DNA from: Prunus persica
Lineage: Eukaryota; Streptophyta; Magnoliopsida; Rosales; Rosaceae
NCBI RefSeq assembly: GCF_000346465.2
Contig: NC_034010.1
Location: 2,984,926-3,048,925, forward strand
Length of the DNA: 64,000 nucleotides
Direction: 5' to 3'
The notes beneath the pieces were generated by a model. That model was not told where the DNA came from, searched no databases, and worked only from the letters and a program-made list of their open reading frames with translations. Positions 10,236 through 21,102 of this stretch are shown here, piece by piece; positions within the stretch are counted from its first letter, which is position 1; each line of letters opens with the position of its first letter. The position numbers and the translations under genes were made by a program.

Positions 10236-10411
10236 CCCGATCTCTTGGACTACAGGGGTCCAAGAGATTTGTGGTCACTCATCGTTGGATGTAAATTCAA
10301 CGGTTTACTCACTCTTGCACTCCTTTTAGGAAACTTTTTTGAACCATTGGATGTTACATCCAACGGTAGGTGACCATAGTCTCTTGGACCCCTGTGGTCC
10401 AAGAGATCGGG
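10236..10411. mobile_element. Fold-back MITE
   Basis: The left arm begins CCCGATCTCTTGGAC and the right arm ends GTCCAAGAGATCGGG. Arms of about 65 bp pair through GTGGTCAC and CGTTGGATGTAA. Each arm also has its own internal hairpin, CTCTTGGAC with GTCCAAGAG. The length of 176 bp, lack of coding potential and near-complete self-complementarity define a MITE. It lies beside a TA repeat, which hides any TSD. Confidence 0.8.
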
Positions 10412-10570
10412 GCTGTATATATGTATATATGGGGTGTTCTTCAATAAGTAGGGATATTAAATAAGGAAATGCTGAATTTTAGGGAAGTGTTTTCATAGAC
10501 TTCCATTTATGATAGTGGCATCTACTGTAAATTCCTTAAAAATTATGGACATACTAATTGTATGTGGTAT

Positions 10571-12060
10571 ATGGCTCCAACCAAATCTCCTGGTCGTGAT
10601 GGGATGCCTTCTTTATTCTACAAAAAGATTGGGATGTTGTGGGGAGTGATGTTTGCCAACTGTGTCTGAATGTTCTAAATGGTAGTGATAGTTTTCTGGG
10701 GTTTAACTATACGCTGATTGCTCTCATTCCTAAGATTGCTTCACAGACACAAGTTACTGAATTCTGTCCTATTGATCTCTGTAATGTGCTCTATAAGATT
10801 ATCTCCAAGACAGTTGCCAACAGATTGAAGAAGGGCTTGCCCCATGTGATCTCAGAGTTTCATAGTGCTCTTATTCCTGATCGTATGATATTGGATAATG
10901 TGCTAGCAGCATTTGAAACTATTCATTATTTGAAGCGGCTGGGAAAAGCAGGACGGGGAAAGCTTATGTTGAAACTGGATATAGCAAAAGCTTATGATCG
11001 TGTTGAATGGACCTTTCTAAACCGCATGACGCATACTATGGAATTTCCTGCTCGTTTTGTCAATTTTATTATGGGACGTATTACCACAGCTTCTTACTCA
11101 GTGTTACTTCAAGGGCGACCTTTTGGTAAGCTTATCCTATCCAAGGGTTTGTGCCAAAGGGATCCAATTTCACCCTACTTATTTCTTATCGTGGCTGAGG
11201 GATTCTCTGCCATTCTCCACCAAGCTGAGTTCAATTTTAAGATTAGGGGAGTCTCAATTGCTGCTTCGACACCTTCTCTAAATCATTTATTTTTTGTGGA
11301 TTATAGTTTGTTGTTTTGTGATTCAGAGCCTACTCAAGTTGATAAGTTAAAGCGTATATTCTGCATCTATGAGGATGCTTTCGGGTCAACAGATTAATCT
11401 GGAGAAATCAGCCATGTGTTAGTCCTTCTACGTCGCCGGCAGCACTGGCCCAAAGTCAAGCTATATTGGGTGTTCCTATTGTCCCCGAAAAATATTTGGG
11501 ACTCCCTACCATTGCAGGAAAGAACAAAAAAATCTGATTTATCGTACTCTTAAAGATCACATATGGAAGAAGATTACAGGTTGGGAAGGTCGATTACTTT
11601 TGAAAGCTGGAAAGGAAGTGTTAGTTAAGGCAGTTTACGAAGCCATGCCTATTTATTCTATGAGCATATTCAGCTTACCGGTTGCCATTTGCAATGAGAT
11701 TGAAAGTATTATTGCTCTCTTTTGGTGGTCTAAATGCACTGAGAGAGGAATTTATTGGAAAAATTGGAAAGCTTTGTGTCGTCATAAGTCGGAGGGCGGT
11801 TTGAGCTTCCGTAAGTTTGTCAGTTTTAATAAAGCTCTATGGGCAAAACAAGGATGGCGCTTGCTTGAATCTCCTAATTCACTTGTAGCTCGTATGCTGA
11901 AAGCAAGGTATTTCCCTACTTCTAATTTCTTGAATGCCCAAGCTGGTTCGGCTCCTTCATATACTTGGCAATCTAATTTGTGGGATAGAGAGCTTCCACA
12001 GGTGGTTTACGATGGAGAATTGGTGATGGCCAATTGGTACAAATATATGGTGATGTTTGC
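10571..12060 (+). pseudogene. L1-type LINE reverse transcriptase, decayed
   Basis: Begins within the RT domain at MAPTKSPGRDGMPSLFYKK and shifts frame near 10636. It then stays open to 11397 with LIALIPKI, LDIAKAYDRVEW and LCQRDPISPYLF. The catalytic F-A-D-D box is FVDYSLLF, so the second catalytic Asp is Tyr. After stops and shifts at 11398-11600 the connection region runs from about 11600 with GKEVLVKAVYEAMP, ALFWW, and WKALCRHKSEGGLSFRKF. It lacks the endonuclease and the RNase H/poly(A) end, and similarity fades near 12060, where the duplicated dirigent 3' flank begins. Confidence 0.88.
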
Positions 12061-12094
12061 GTTCCTCACAGCCGCAATTTTACTGTTCAAACCG

Positions 12095-12430
12095 TTCCTC
12101 ATATCCCCCAATATCCATCATAAGAGAATAAATTTCAATATCCATTTCTTCTAGCTACAACAAGGAGGTAGCGAATTCCAGAAGAGTACCACAATTCGGT
12201 GAATCTGATTTTATTTCGGGTTAAAGATTCATGTGAATTCAATCCCACATCAATGTGAATACAGAGTGTAAAATCTTCTCTGCTTAGGCTGTACTGGAAA
12301 TACATATTCTCTTCATATCCTACAAAACCCATCATAACAGAAAAGAAATTACAATTCTTCTAGCCAGATGATTGTAGTATCCCTGGCCTAAGTACAATAC
12401 ATGACTGTATAGGAAAGAAAAAAATAATAA
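12095..12430. repeat. Duplicated 3' flank of the dirigent genes
   Basis: The block from CATCATAAGAGAATAAATTT through CTAAGTACAATACATGACT matches 23187-23475, just downstream of the dirigent gene at 23510. It is the downstream flank of the pseudogene at 15502, now separated from it by the LTR element at 12742-15472. Confidence 0.7.
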
Positions 12431-12741
12431 ATAACTAGCCTCTCCGCATGAGCTTCCGTACCTGCGAGAGGTTTTTTTTTTTTAAAAAAAAAAAAATTTT
12501 ATTTTAGAATTAAAAAATATAATGGGTAGTTGTGTTTCATAAAAATAGGATTCATTATCTGATTTTTCTTTTAATTTTAATTTTTTTTAAAATATGAAAA
12601 GTGTGAAGTTACCATATTATCTTCATTTAATTAATAATTACAATTCTTAATGTTTGCATTAACCAAGGGCATTTTTTGGTATTTTGAATGTTTTACCATT
12701 CTATGCCCTTTACTTTATATATATAGATCAAACAGGCTCCA

Positions 12742-13246
12742 TGACAGGACCCATCCCGAATTCCTCGAAACTCGAGACGAATCCTGTGGAAATTCCCGAC
12801 ATCACCCCGATGTCGGGCCTACTTCTAAACTATATCTTTTTTCCCAAAAAGGAATAAGGGCAAAATTTCGGCAAAGTCTCTCCTGTAAATTGAACACTCA
12901 CCAAAATTCAACCTGTACAAAATTCACAATTTATATCCCAACAGGCAGCACGAGCATGAAAAATAGTCAAAAATCCATACCTTGATTGCCAGAATTGGTG
13001 GCCGGAGAACAAAGAACGAGCCGTCGAAATTTCTGTCAAAACCAGCGCGATTCCGGAGGAATTCCGACGACTGGAGCAGCTGAAGATAGCTGGGACCGAC
13101 CGGGGTAGGGACAGGAGGCGGTCGCGGTTCGTTCTTGGTCGATCCCGTGGTCGGCCGTGAGTTGTGGCGGCGTTAATGGAGGATGGAGGGTGTCGAGTGG
13201 AGGAAAATCGCAAGGGAGGGGGGCTGCGCACGGGGGAAGAGAGAGA

Positions 13247-13345
<99 letters not shown>

Positions 13346-13622
13346 TTCTTTTTTTATAAAAAAAAATCCCCTTTCAAAATAATTACGATTGTGCCACTGA
13401 GTTTCTTTTGATTGTAACTTCCTCATTACAACTCCAAATCGAGCCCACTACGTATCTACGAACTCATCTCGTCGAGCTCTACGCAGCGGTACAGCTGAAA
13501 TTCTCAAATTTCTTGCCGGTCAAAAAGTCAACTTTAAACCCAATAAAATATTCTAGGAGTAAAATGGTCTTTTATCTACATAAATTAATAATTACCAATT
13601 TATTTAGGACCGGGTCGTTACA
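12742..13622 (-). repeat. LTR of the CTCCA element (long copy)
   Basis: 881 bp. This copy keeps a GC-rich middle (about 12900-13240) and a long GA repeat that are missing or shortened in the other LTR. In element orientation it is the 3' LTR. Confidence 0.85.
13249..13342. repeat. (GA)47 microsatellite inside an LTR
   Basis: 94 bp of uninterrupted GA. The partner LTR has only about 14 units at 15168-15195, so the tract changed length after insertion. Confidence 0.95.
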
Positions 13623-14950
13623 ATCTACCCCCCTTATAAAAATTTCATCGTCGAAATTTCATACTTGTCACTCGAAGGTGTAAGAGTACTGGGCCCGCAT
13701 CTACTACCCGGGTTTTCCAGTTTCATCCTTCACAACCATGTTTGCAGCCAAGCCAATAGCTCTATCTAAATAAACATAGGAAGAGAAGTCTCCTTCTCCT
13801 ACTAAGAATATCCTTTAATAGCTGCTGTAATGCTTAAACTTATTCTGGAAGCTAAATACTTCCATTCGTGATTTGATTTCCCTCTGGCCCTCCCATTGAG
13901 AAGAGTCCGAGTTCTTTGACTTATTGATATTTTCCTTCTTTCTTTAGAATTGACAAACGACTTTGCCAACATGATTCTTTGAGAGGAATATAAAAAAGGA
14001 TCATTTTTACCGAATTGTAATCATCCTCTAGATAGCGATCTCCGCTACCCTCATTTATTTAAATTCACCCCATCTTCTAACCTTAACTTACTACGATCCA
14101 ACCAAACCATTTCCTGAAAACGCACCCTGAAATCCTCTTACAAACTTAATTTTCGATCTCAAACCAAACAAACCTGGTAGATCCATAATAAGACCATTCC
14201 AAGATCACATGAATTTCCTTGAGGTCTTGTCGACTCACTAGCTAACACTCATTACCCCAAAAATCATTACTTCCTAATTGAGTTAACTACCAACCGTACT
14301 TAACTCAAACAGCATTAACAACTCACTTATTTCCATGTAATTTATCCAAAGGGGTTTCTCTAATATTTTTCTCCCTTATTTCCCTTTGTAAAATAAGTTG
14401 ACTTTTGAAAGTTCCCGACTATCTTTATATCACCTCATCAGATTCAATACTTTTAGCTTTTCACACTCACTTTCTTAGTTCTCTTCAATATGCTTTAACA
14501 TTGCCCCTAAAAGCAATAACATCCGAGCAGCCAGAACCTTACAATAATTCATCCTATTTCGTAATGAACTTCTCTTGGAACTTAAGTCCACTCTTACCGA
14601 CTACTTGTCAGTGTACAACCATGTTCCTTCATAAAATCTATACCCTCCAACACCCTTTTATACTATCCACTACCACAGAAGTTCAGTAGTAAGTAAGCAT
14701 AAAGATCTCCACTTACTACTATCCTCCCACTCTCCATATTCCTCTTAAAGTTCCCTTGCAATTCTAAACATAAAGTTCATTGTGTTTTCCATGGTTACAA
14801 ATTTACGAAGCATCTAAAATACCATTTGTGACGTCCATAGCGTCGCAAATGTGCCATTCTGGGATGGAACCCATCATGATGCCAAAATTTAAGGATGCGC
14901 ACAAGGTGCGGGGTTCACAGAAAATTGAACCTAGAGCTCGGATACCAAAC
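13623..14950 (-). other. Internal region of the CTCCA element, non-coding
   Basis: AT-rich sequence with many stops in all frames. I see no gag, protease, RT or integrase motif. Confidence 0.6.
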
Positions 14951-15472
14951 TGACAGGACCCGCCCAACCCAAGACGAATCCTGTGGAAATTTCCGACATC
15001 ATCCCGATGTTGGGCCCACTTCTAAAACTATATCCTTTTTTCCAAAAAGGAATAAGGGCACGAGACTTTCTACCGAAATTTCGGCAGAGTCTCCCCTGTA
15101 AATTGAACACTCCCCGAAGGGAAGGGGGCTAGAGGAAAATTGCAAGGGAGGGGGGCTGAGCGCGGGGGAAGAGAGAGAGAGAGAGAGAGAGAGAAATTTC
15201 TGTTTCTATAAAAAAATCCCCTTTCAAAATAATTACGATTGTGCCACTGAGTTTCTTTTGATCGTAACTTCCTCGTTACAACTCCAAATCGAGCCCACTA
15301 CGTGTCTACGAACTCATCTAGTCGAGCTCTACACAACGGTATAGCTGAAATTCTCAAATTCCTTCCAGGTCAAAAAGTCAACTTTAAACCTAATAAAATA
15401 TTCTAAGAGTAAAATGGTCTTTTATCTACATAAAATAATAATTACCAATTTATTTAGGACCGGGTCGTTACA
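14951..15472 (-). repeat. LTR of the CTCCA element (short copy)
   Basis: 522 bp. It aligns with 12742-13622 at both ends but carries an internal deletion of roughly 290 bp between about 15108 and 15125, plus a shorter GA tract. It is the 5' LTR in element orientation, next to the primer-binding site. Confidence 0.85.
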
Positions 15473-15501
15473 CTCCAGGGCTAATGTAAGAACAAATTTC
15501 A

Positions 15502-15915
15502 TTAGTGTGACACATAAACATTGGACTCAACAATGGCATCTCCTGTACTAGCATCAAACCAAACAGTATGATCTAAGACATAACCGGGATCCAACCTAAA
15601 CTGCCCCTTGCCGCCAACAATACATTGTTCAGAACTAGATTCCTCCCAAGAAACGCTAATGTTACTCCCCTTGTATTTGCCTTGCTAAAAAACAAGTGTC
15701 ATGATGACAATAAGTAATGCAATATCATGAGTAAAACCCTTGTGCTCTTCCAATGGTCTTGGATTTGGGGTCTTGCTCTTCAGCGCAGTGTATTATCAAT
15801 CATCATAGTACTGCCAAATCTGGCACTTGAGCTTTTTGGCGGCCTGATAATTCTAACATAGGTGGGGTTTTTGCCACTATAGGATGTCATGGAAGAAAAA
15901 GTAGAGGTCATGCCC
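15502..15915 (-). pseudogene. Dirigent pseudogene, N-terminally truncated
   Basis: The minus strand retains FFHDILSGKNP-like sequence (damaged), ARFGSTMMIDNTL, a shifted GRAQGF segment, and a stretch aligning to STISILGRNPVLN. The VREMPI block is missing and several frameshifts are present. The final codons match SNVYVSH then TAA. It is closest to the gene at 23510-24058. The signal peptide part is absent, and the break lies 97 bp from the next dirigent gene. This is a dead tandem duplicate. Confidence 0.85.
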
Positions 15916-16012
15916 TAAGTGCAATACATGAATGTATAATTAGAAAGATAAATAACAATAATAACAACACCAACAATAAAAAGCCGGTCCTTAGGCTAGC
16001 ACCAGCCAAAGT

Positions 16013-16564
16013 TTACTGGAAGTGTGACACAAAAACATTGTACTCAACAATGGCGTCTCCTGTAGGATTAAACCTAACTGTATGGGCTAAGGCATAGCCA
16101 CGGGCAAACCTAAATAGGCCCGTTCCTCCGATGATCGGCATCTCTCTCACATCGTTTAGAACTGAATTCCGCCCAAGGATGCTAATGGTACTTCCCTTGT
16201 ACTTTCCTTCCACAAACGCAAAATTCATAACCACAAGCAGTGCAAACTCATGATCACGTTGTGCAGCCACTAAGTACAGCCCTTGTGCCCTTCCAACGAT
16301 CTTTGAGGTAGGTTCTTGCTTTTCAGTCAGCGCATCATCAATCATCATGGTGGCACCAAAGGTAGTAATGGTACTGTTTAGTGGCCCAGCAATTCTAACG
16401 GCACTAGGGTTTTTGCCACTAAGGATGTCATGGAAGAAAAAGTGGAGGTGGCTCTTTTTTTCGGTTTGCTGGGATTTGATGATTTTCCTAACCTCAATTC
16501 CATCCATGGAATAGAAAATGGTAAAGTAGAGGGTGAAGAGAGTGAAATACTGAAATGAAGACAT
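16013..16564 (-). CDS. Dirigent protein
   Basis: Intact single-exon frame of 183 residues with a hydrophobic N-terminus (LFTLYFTIFYSM) that fits a secretory signal peptide. Family motifs in order: HLHFFFHDILSGKNPSAVRI (about 40-59), FGATMMIDDALT, SKIVGRAQGLY, LLVVMNFAFVEGKYKGSTIS, ILGRN, VREMPIIGGTGLFRFARGYA, and a C-terminus ending EYNVFVSHFQ. Dirigent proteins are apoplastic beta-barrels that steer the coupling of phenoxy radicals, for example in lignan formation. The substrate here cannot be told from sequence. A Copia LTR begins about 46 bp upstream of the start codon, so the native promoter is displaced by 4.3 kb. The coding frame is intact but normal expression is doubtful. Confidence 0.9.
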   Translation of the reverse strand: MSSFQYFTLFTLYFTIFYSMDGIEVRKIIKSQQTEKKSHLHFFFHDILSGKNPSAVRIAGPLNSTITTFGATMMIDDALTEKQEPTSKIVGRAQGLYLVAAQRDHEFALLVVMNFAFVEGKYKGSTISILGRNSVLNDVREMPIIGGTGLFRFARGYALAHTVRFNPTGDAIVEYNVFVSHFQ

Positions 16565-16610
16565 TTAGTCTCTCTAGGGTATCTGTGTTCGTTGTTCTGT
16601 GTGTGTATTG

Positions 16611-16842
16611 TGTTGGCGTGACTTGTGGATATTGACTTACTTTCCTTACACACCAAGAATTCTTATTATAATTGTAATTGATTTACTTTAATTCCTGATT
16701 TCCTACTGTAAATAGATTTAGGAATTTATTATTTACTTGCCCATTCAGGTTTCGTTGTATTATAAATATGACCTCATACAAGGAGAAGAATACACAAAAT
16801 TCCCACAAACAAATATTCTCTCATAATTTTCATATTTTAGCA
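16611..16842 (+). repeat. 5' LTR of the TATTG Copia
   Basis: 232 bp, TG...CA ends, with TATAAATATGA at 16761-16771 as a likely TATA box. Confidence 0.95.
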
Positions 16843-16997
16843 TGGTATTAGAGCGGCAATCTTGGAATTGTTGACTCTAGTTTCAAACCCCCGCAGCTGC
16901 TATGGGGGTTGATTTTTTCAACCCTCATGGAGGTAGCACCACCAACCATCGTTGAGTTGAGTGCCCAGATGGCTCCGCTCCTACCGATGTAGATCTT

Positions 16998-19900
16998 TTG
17001 ACGACCCCGACTCCTAAGACGACCCCGACCCCAACTCCGATGATGACCCCAACCCCGAATTTGTCTCTGATTCAGACTCCGATCCTGATTTCGACTCCAA
17101 CTCCAGCCTCGACTCAGGCTCAGATTCCAATCCAAATTCCTACTCAACCTATATCCTATGCATCTTCCGTTGCACAGATTATGACTTCTAGACTAACGAC
17201 CTCGACACATAGACCAGATTGCGCATATTGTGGTGATCCGAGACACACTTGTGAGACTTGTTTTAAATCCCATGGCTACCCCAATTGGTGGGCTACTCTT
17301 ATAGATCGAGGACAATGCAATATGACCAGTAATGGTACTGGTTATGGATTCCATACTTCTGATAAGATTGATTCCAGGAGTTGGATAATTGATTCCGGTG
17401 CAACTGATCATATGACGTTTGATCCTGATGATTTTCTGAATACCACACAACCTCGACGAACCTGTATTGCAAATGCCAATGGTGTTACTTATCCTGTGAT
17501 AGGGGCTGGCACTGTTGCACTCTCATCCTCTCTCACACTGTCTAATACTTTACTTGTTCCATCTTTATCCACTAAATTATTATCAGTTAGTCAGCTTACT
17601 GAACAATTGAATTTTTGTGTACTCATTTACCCGAATTTTTGTTTGCTTCAGGATATTCACACTAAGGAGATTCTTGGTCGTGGTACTAAGAGAGGGGGGC
17701 TATATTATGTCGATGACTTCAGTCCCGACGTGGCTAACAGTGTGACACATCCCTTTGCTAGCAAACAAAGGCAAATCTGGTTGTGGCACCGTCGATTGGG
17801 ACATCCGTCTTTTAGTTATATGAAGCATCTTATACCATATTTATTCTCAGGTTTCAAGGACTCCGACTTCACATGTGATACTTGTATTTTGGCCAAGAGT
17901 CACCGTGTGTCCTACCCATTGAGTACGAACAAGTGTACTACTCCATTTACGTTAATTCACTATGATGTCTGGGGACTTTCTCCTATCACTGCCCTTTTGG
18001 TGTTCGATGGTTTGTCACATTCATTGATGATTGTACACGGATGACATGGCTTTATTTGCTGAAGAATAAAAACGAAGTGTTTTCCTATTTTCAGTCCTTC
18101 CACAAACAGATGAAAACTCAGTTTAATGCTCAAATCCAGATTATTCGCTTAGACAATGGTGGAGAATTTGTCAATCATGACTTTCAGACTTACTTCCAAC
18201 AACATGGAATTATTCATGAGACGACTTGTCCTCAGACATCGCAACAAAATGGTGTTGCTGAACGAAAGAATCGACATCTTCTTGAAACCGCCCGAGCACT
18301 TCTGATTAGTGCTCATGTTCCTCGTCATCACTGAGATGATGCTATTGTCACCACAATTCATCTGATTAACCGCATGTCTTCTGGTGTATTGACCTTTAAA
18401 ACTCCCTTACAGGTGCTTGCACAACACAGACCTCTGCCTTCTGTTTTGGTACTCACACCCTGAATCTTTGGATGTGTGGCTTTCGTTCATCTCCACAAAA
18501 ATCAACGTAGCAAACTTGATCCATGTGCACTTCGTTGTGTTTTTGTGGGTTATGCCACTCATCAGAAAGGCTACCGCTGTTATCACCCTCATACCCAATG
18601 AACCTATGTCACTTTGGATGTGACCTTTCTGGAATCTGAGCTGTTCTTCCATGACCCATCATCCAATTATATGCTTCAGGGGGAGATACAAAGTGAAGAG
18701 CATAATTGGAGCAACTTGGAAAACAAAGAAATTCTCCTCTGTACAGAAATGATTGATCATCTCGAGTCTGGAGCACGAAATTACTCTCTGTCGAAAAGCG
18801 ACCAATCACCCATTCATAGCGATCAATTGCCTGACCCACCTGATCCATGCGAAGATATTTCTAATCCGAGTTTCACACCTATAGACAATACATAACAACA
18901 AGATGAAGACCTCCTCTAACTCAACAGTACCAACAGACCAATCTCCTGAGAATATCCTTGAGGTAACTACTCCTACTAGACTTTTGCATTTAGATGATAA
19001 AACTATTGGATATCAATTACTTTTCAAGCAAAATCGTAGGAAGCCACCAAACCGTTATTCACCTGATATTGGCAAGACATCCAAGTATCCAATTGCAAAT
19101 CATGTATCCACTGAGAAGTTGTCTGAACCACTCAAGGCTTTTGTGCATCAGTTGTCTGCTATCCATATTCCAACCAAATTCTCTGAAGCATTGAAAGATC
19201 CTAAGTGGGTCCAAGCTATAAAAGAGGAGATGAAAGCTCTTGAGAAAAATCAGACTTGGACATTGGAGACTATACCTTGAGGAAAACAGACTATCGGATG
19301 TAGATGGATGTTTACTATAAAACACAATGCAGATGGTTCTATCGAGCGATACAAGGCAAGACTTGTGGCAAAAGGGTACACACAGACCTATGGTATAGAC
19401 TATGAAGAAACCTTTGCTCCAGTTGCAAAGTTAAACACCGTCAGAGTCTTATTGTCCCTTGCAGTTAATTTGGATTGGCCACTACACCAGTTTGATGTAA
19501 AGAATGCTTTTCTACATGGTGAACTCACGGAGGAGGTGTACATGGACATTCCTCCTGGATATAATATTACTAAGACTGGAACAGTTTGCAGGTTACGAAA
19601 AGCATTGTATGGATTGAAACAGTCACCACGTGCATGGTTTGGACGGTTCACCATGGCAATGAAGAACAATGGTTTCAAAAAGTGCAACTGAGATCATACT
19701 ATGTTCTTGAAACATTGAAAAGGGAAGGTAACAGTATTAATAATCTATGTTGATGATATGATTATTACTGGGAATGATAAACAGGAAATATCACAGCTAC
19801 AAGACTATCTGGCTACGGAGTTTGAGATGAAGGATCTAGATGGACTCAAGAATTTCTTGGGAATCAAGGTGGCTCGATCGCAGCAAGGCATATTTCTCTC

Positions 19901-20701
19901 TCAAAGGCAATATGTCTTAGATTTGTTGACAGACACAGGAATGCTAGATTGTAAACCTGCGGACACTCGTATTGTTCAGAATCATCATCTTGGAGAATAT
20001 CCAGAACAAGTTCCAACTAACAAAGAAAGATACCAAAGGTTAGTGGGAAGATTGATCTATTTGTCACATACACGACCAGACATTGCTTATGCGGTGAGCG
20101 TTGTCAGTCAATTTATGCACTCTCCAAGTGAAGACCACATGAATGCAGTTCTTTGGATACTTAGATATTTGAAGTCTGCACTTGGAAAAGGATTTATGTT
20201 CTCAAAACATGGTCATCTAAATATTGATGGTTATTCAGATGCAGATTGGGCAGGTAATGTAACAGATAGAAATCCACATCGGGTTACTTCACATTCGTGG
20301 GAGGTAATCTGGTGACATGGAGAAGCAAGAAACAGAATGTAGTAGCTTTATCTAGTGCAGAAGCCGAGTTCATAAGCATGACTAAAGGGATTTGTGAACT
20401 TCTTTGGTTAAGAAAGTTGCTTACTGGACTTGGGTATAAACCTACATCCACAATGAATCTCTTTTGTGACAACAAGGCTGCTATAGCCATTGCACAGAAT
20501 CCGGTTCAGCATGATCGTACTAAACATGTTGAGGTGGATCGACACTTCATCAAACAGAAGCTTGAGGCTAAAGTGTTTCAGTTTCTTTTTGTGAAATCCG
20601 AGGATCAATTGGCGGATATTTTGACAAAGGCGATTTCCAGTAAAGCATTCCACAATTCACTAGATCAGTTGGGCATTGGCGACATCTATGCACCAACGTG
20701 A
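16998..20701 (+). pseudogene. Copia pol (protease, integrase, RT, RNase H), broken
   Basis: 16998-18044: a Pro/Thr-rich leader, a Cys-rich CAYCGDPRHTCETC knuckle, protease WIIDSGATDHMT, and the pre-integrase HRRLGHPS...CDTCILAKSH. 18041-18334: integrase core with RLDNGGEFVNHDF and TSQQNGVAERKNRHLLE, one frame later and ended by a stop at 18332. 18414-19280 is fragmented. 19308-19691: RT start [20 protein letters not shown], ended by a stop at 19689. 19758-20315: the rest of RT. 20297-20701: RNase H with SSAEAEFISM and DQLADILTKAIS, plus the stop before the polypurine tract. At least five breaks make it non-autonomous. The gag domain expected before the knuckle is replaced by low-complexity Pro/Thr repeats. 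Confidence 0.9.
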
Positions 20702-20709
20702 GGGGGGAG

Positions 20710-20943
20710 TGTTGGCGTGACTTGTGGATATTGACTTACTTTCCTTACACACCAAGAATTCCTATTATAATTGTAATTGATTTACTTTAATTCTTGATTA
20801 CCTATTGTAAATAGATTTATGAATTTATTATTTACTTGCCCATTCAGGTTTCGTTGTATTATAAATATGACCTCCTACAAGGAGAAGAATAGACATAAAA
20901 TTCCCACAAACAAATATTCTCTCATAGTTTTCATATTTTAGCA
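20710..20943 (+). repeat. 3' LTR of the TATTG Copia
   Basis: 234 bp, nearly identical to 16611-16842. Confidence 0.95.
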
Positions 20944-20948
20944 TATTG

Positions 20949-21095
20949 GTGGTCTTAAAGATTTTTCAGGCCATTCTAAAGGAGTTCGGGCAAGGGAAAA
21001 AGTGGTAAATATAAAAGCAGATGTTACCTTTACTCTTAAGTGTGAGCTGGTTGATGCATTTTCAAGCAATTAACTGCATTGTGTAGGCCTTCTTG
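20949..21095 (-). promoter_or_regulatory. Displaced ancestral promoter of the dirigent gene at 16013
   Basis: GTGGTCTTAAAG, GGGCAAGGGA and the later GGTTGATGCATTTTCAAGCAA resemble the region just upstream of the intact dirigent gene at 23510 (24100-24220: GTGGTCATTTTAAAAG, GGGCAAGGGA, GGTTGGATTTTCAAGCAA). So this sequence was upstream of the gene at 16013 before the Copia insertion separated them. Confidence 0.55.
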
Positions 21096-21102
21096 GACAT
21101 TT

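Larger units (their letters stand above)
12742..15472 (-). mobile_element. Non-autonomous LTR retrotransposon (minus strand), TSD CTCCA
   Basis: The LTRs lie at 12742-13622 and 14951-15472 and share TGACAGGACCC at one end and GGACCGGGTCGTTACA at the other, so in element orientation they run TGTAACGACCC...GGGTCCTGTCA. CTCCA flanks both sides (12737-12741, 15473-15477). Next to the LTR at 14951 the minus strand reads TTTGGTATCCGAGCTC, close to an initiator-tRNA-Met primer site. A polypurine tract (AAGGGGGGTAGAT on the minus strand) abuts 13622. The internal 1.33 kb shows no gag or pol, so it is a LARD/TRIM-like element that depends on another element. Confidence 0.85.
16611..20943 (+). mobile_element. 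Ty1/Copia retrotransposon with both LTRs, TSD TATTG
   Basis: The LTRs at 16611-16842 and 20710-20943 begin TGTTGGCGTGAC and end TTTTCATATTTTAGCA. TATTG flanks both sides (16606-16610 and 20944-20948). Primer-binding site TGGTATTAGAGC lies at 16843-16854 and a GAGGGGGGA polypurine tract directly precedes the second LTR. The LTRs differ at about eight positions plus a 2-bp indel, about 3.5% divergence by eye. Pol runs protease-integrase-RT-RNase H in the Copia order but carries several stops and shifts, and a normal gag domain is missing. Confidence 0.95.

Noticed and set aside
13249..13342. CRISPR-like regular repeat
   Set aside because: Simple dinucleotide repeat in a plant nuclear LTR; no spacers, and CRISPR arrays are not expected here.
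13157..13411. Arg/Glu-repeat open frames
   Set aside because: They are translations of the GA microsatellite inside an LTR and have no independent support.
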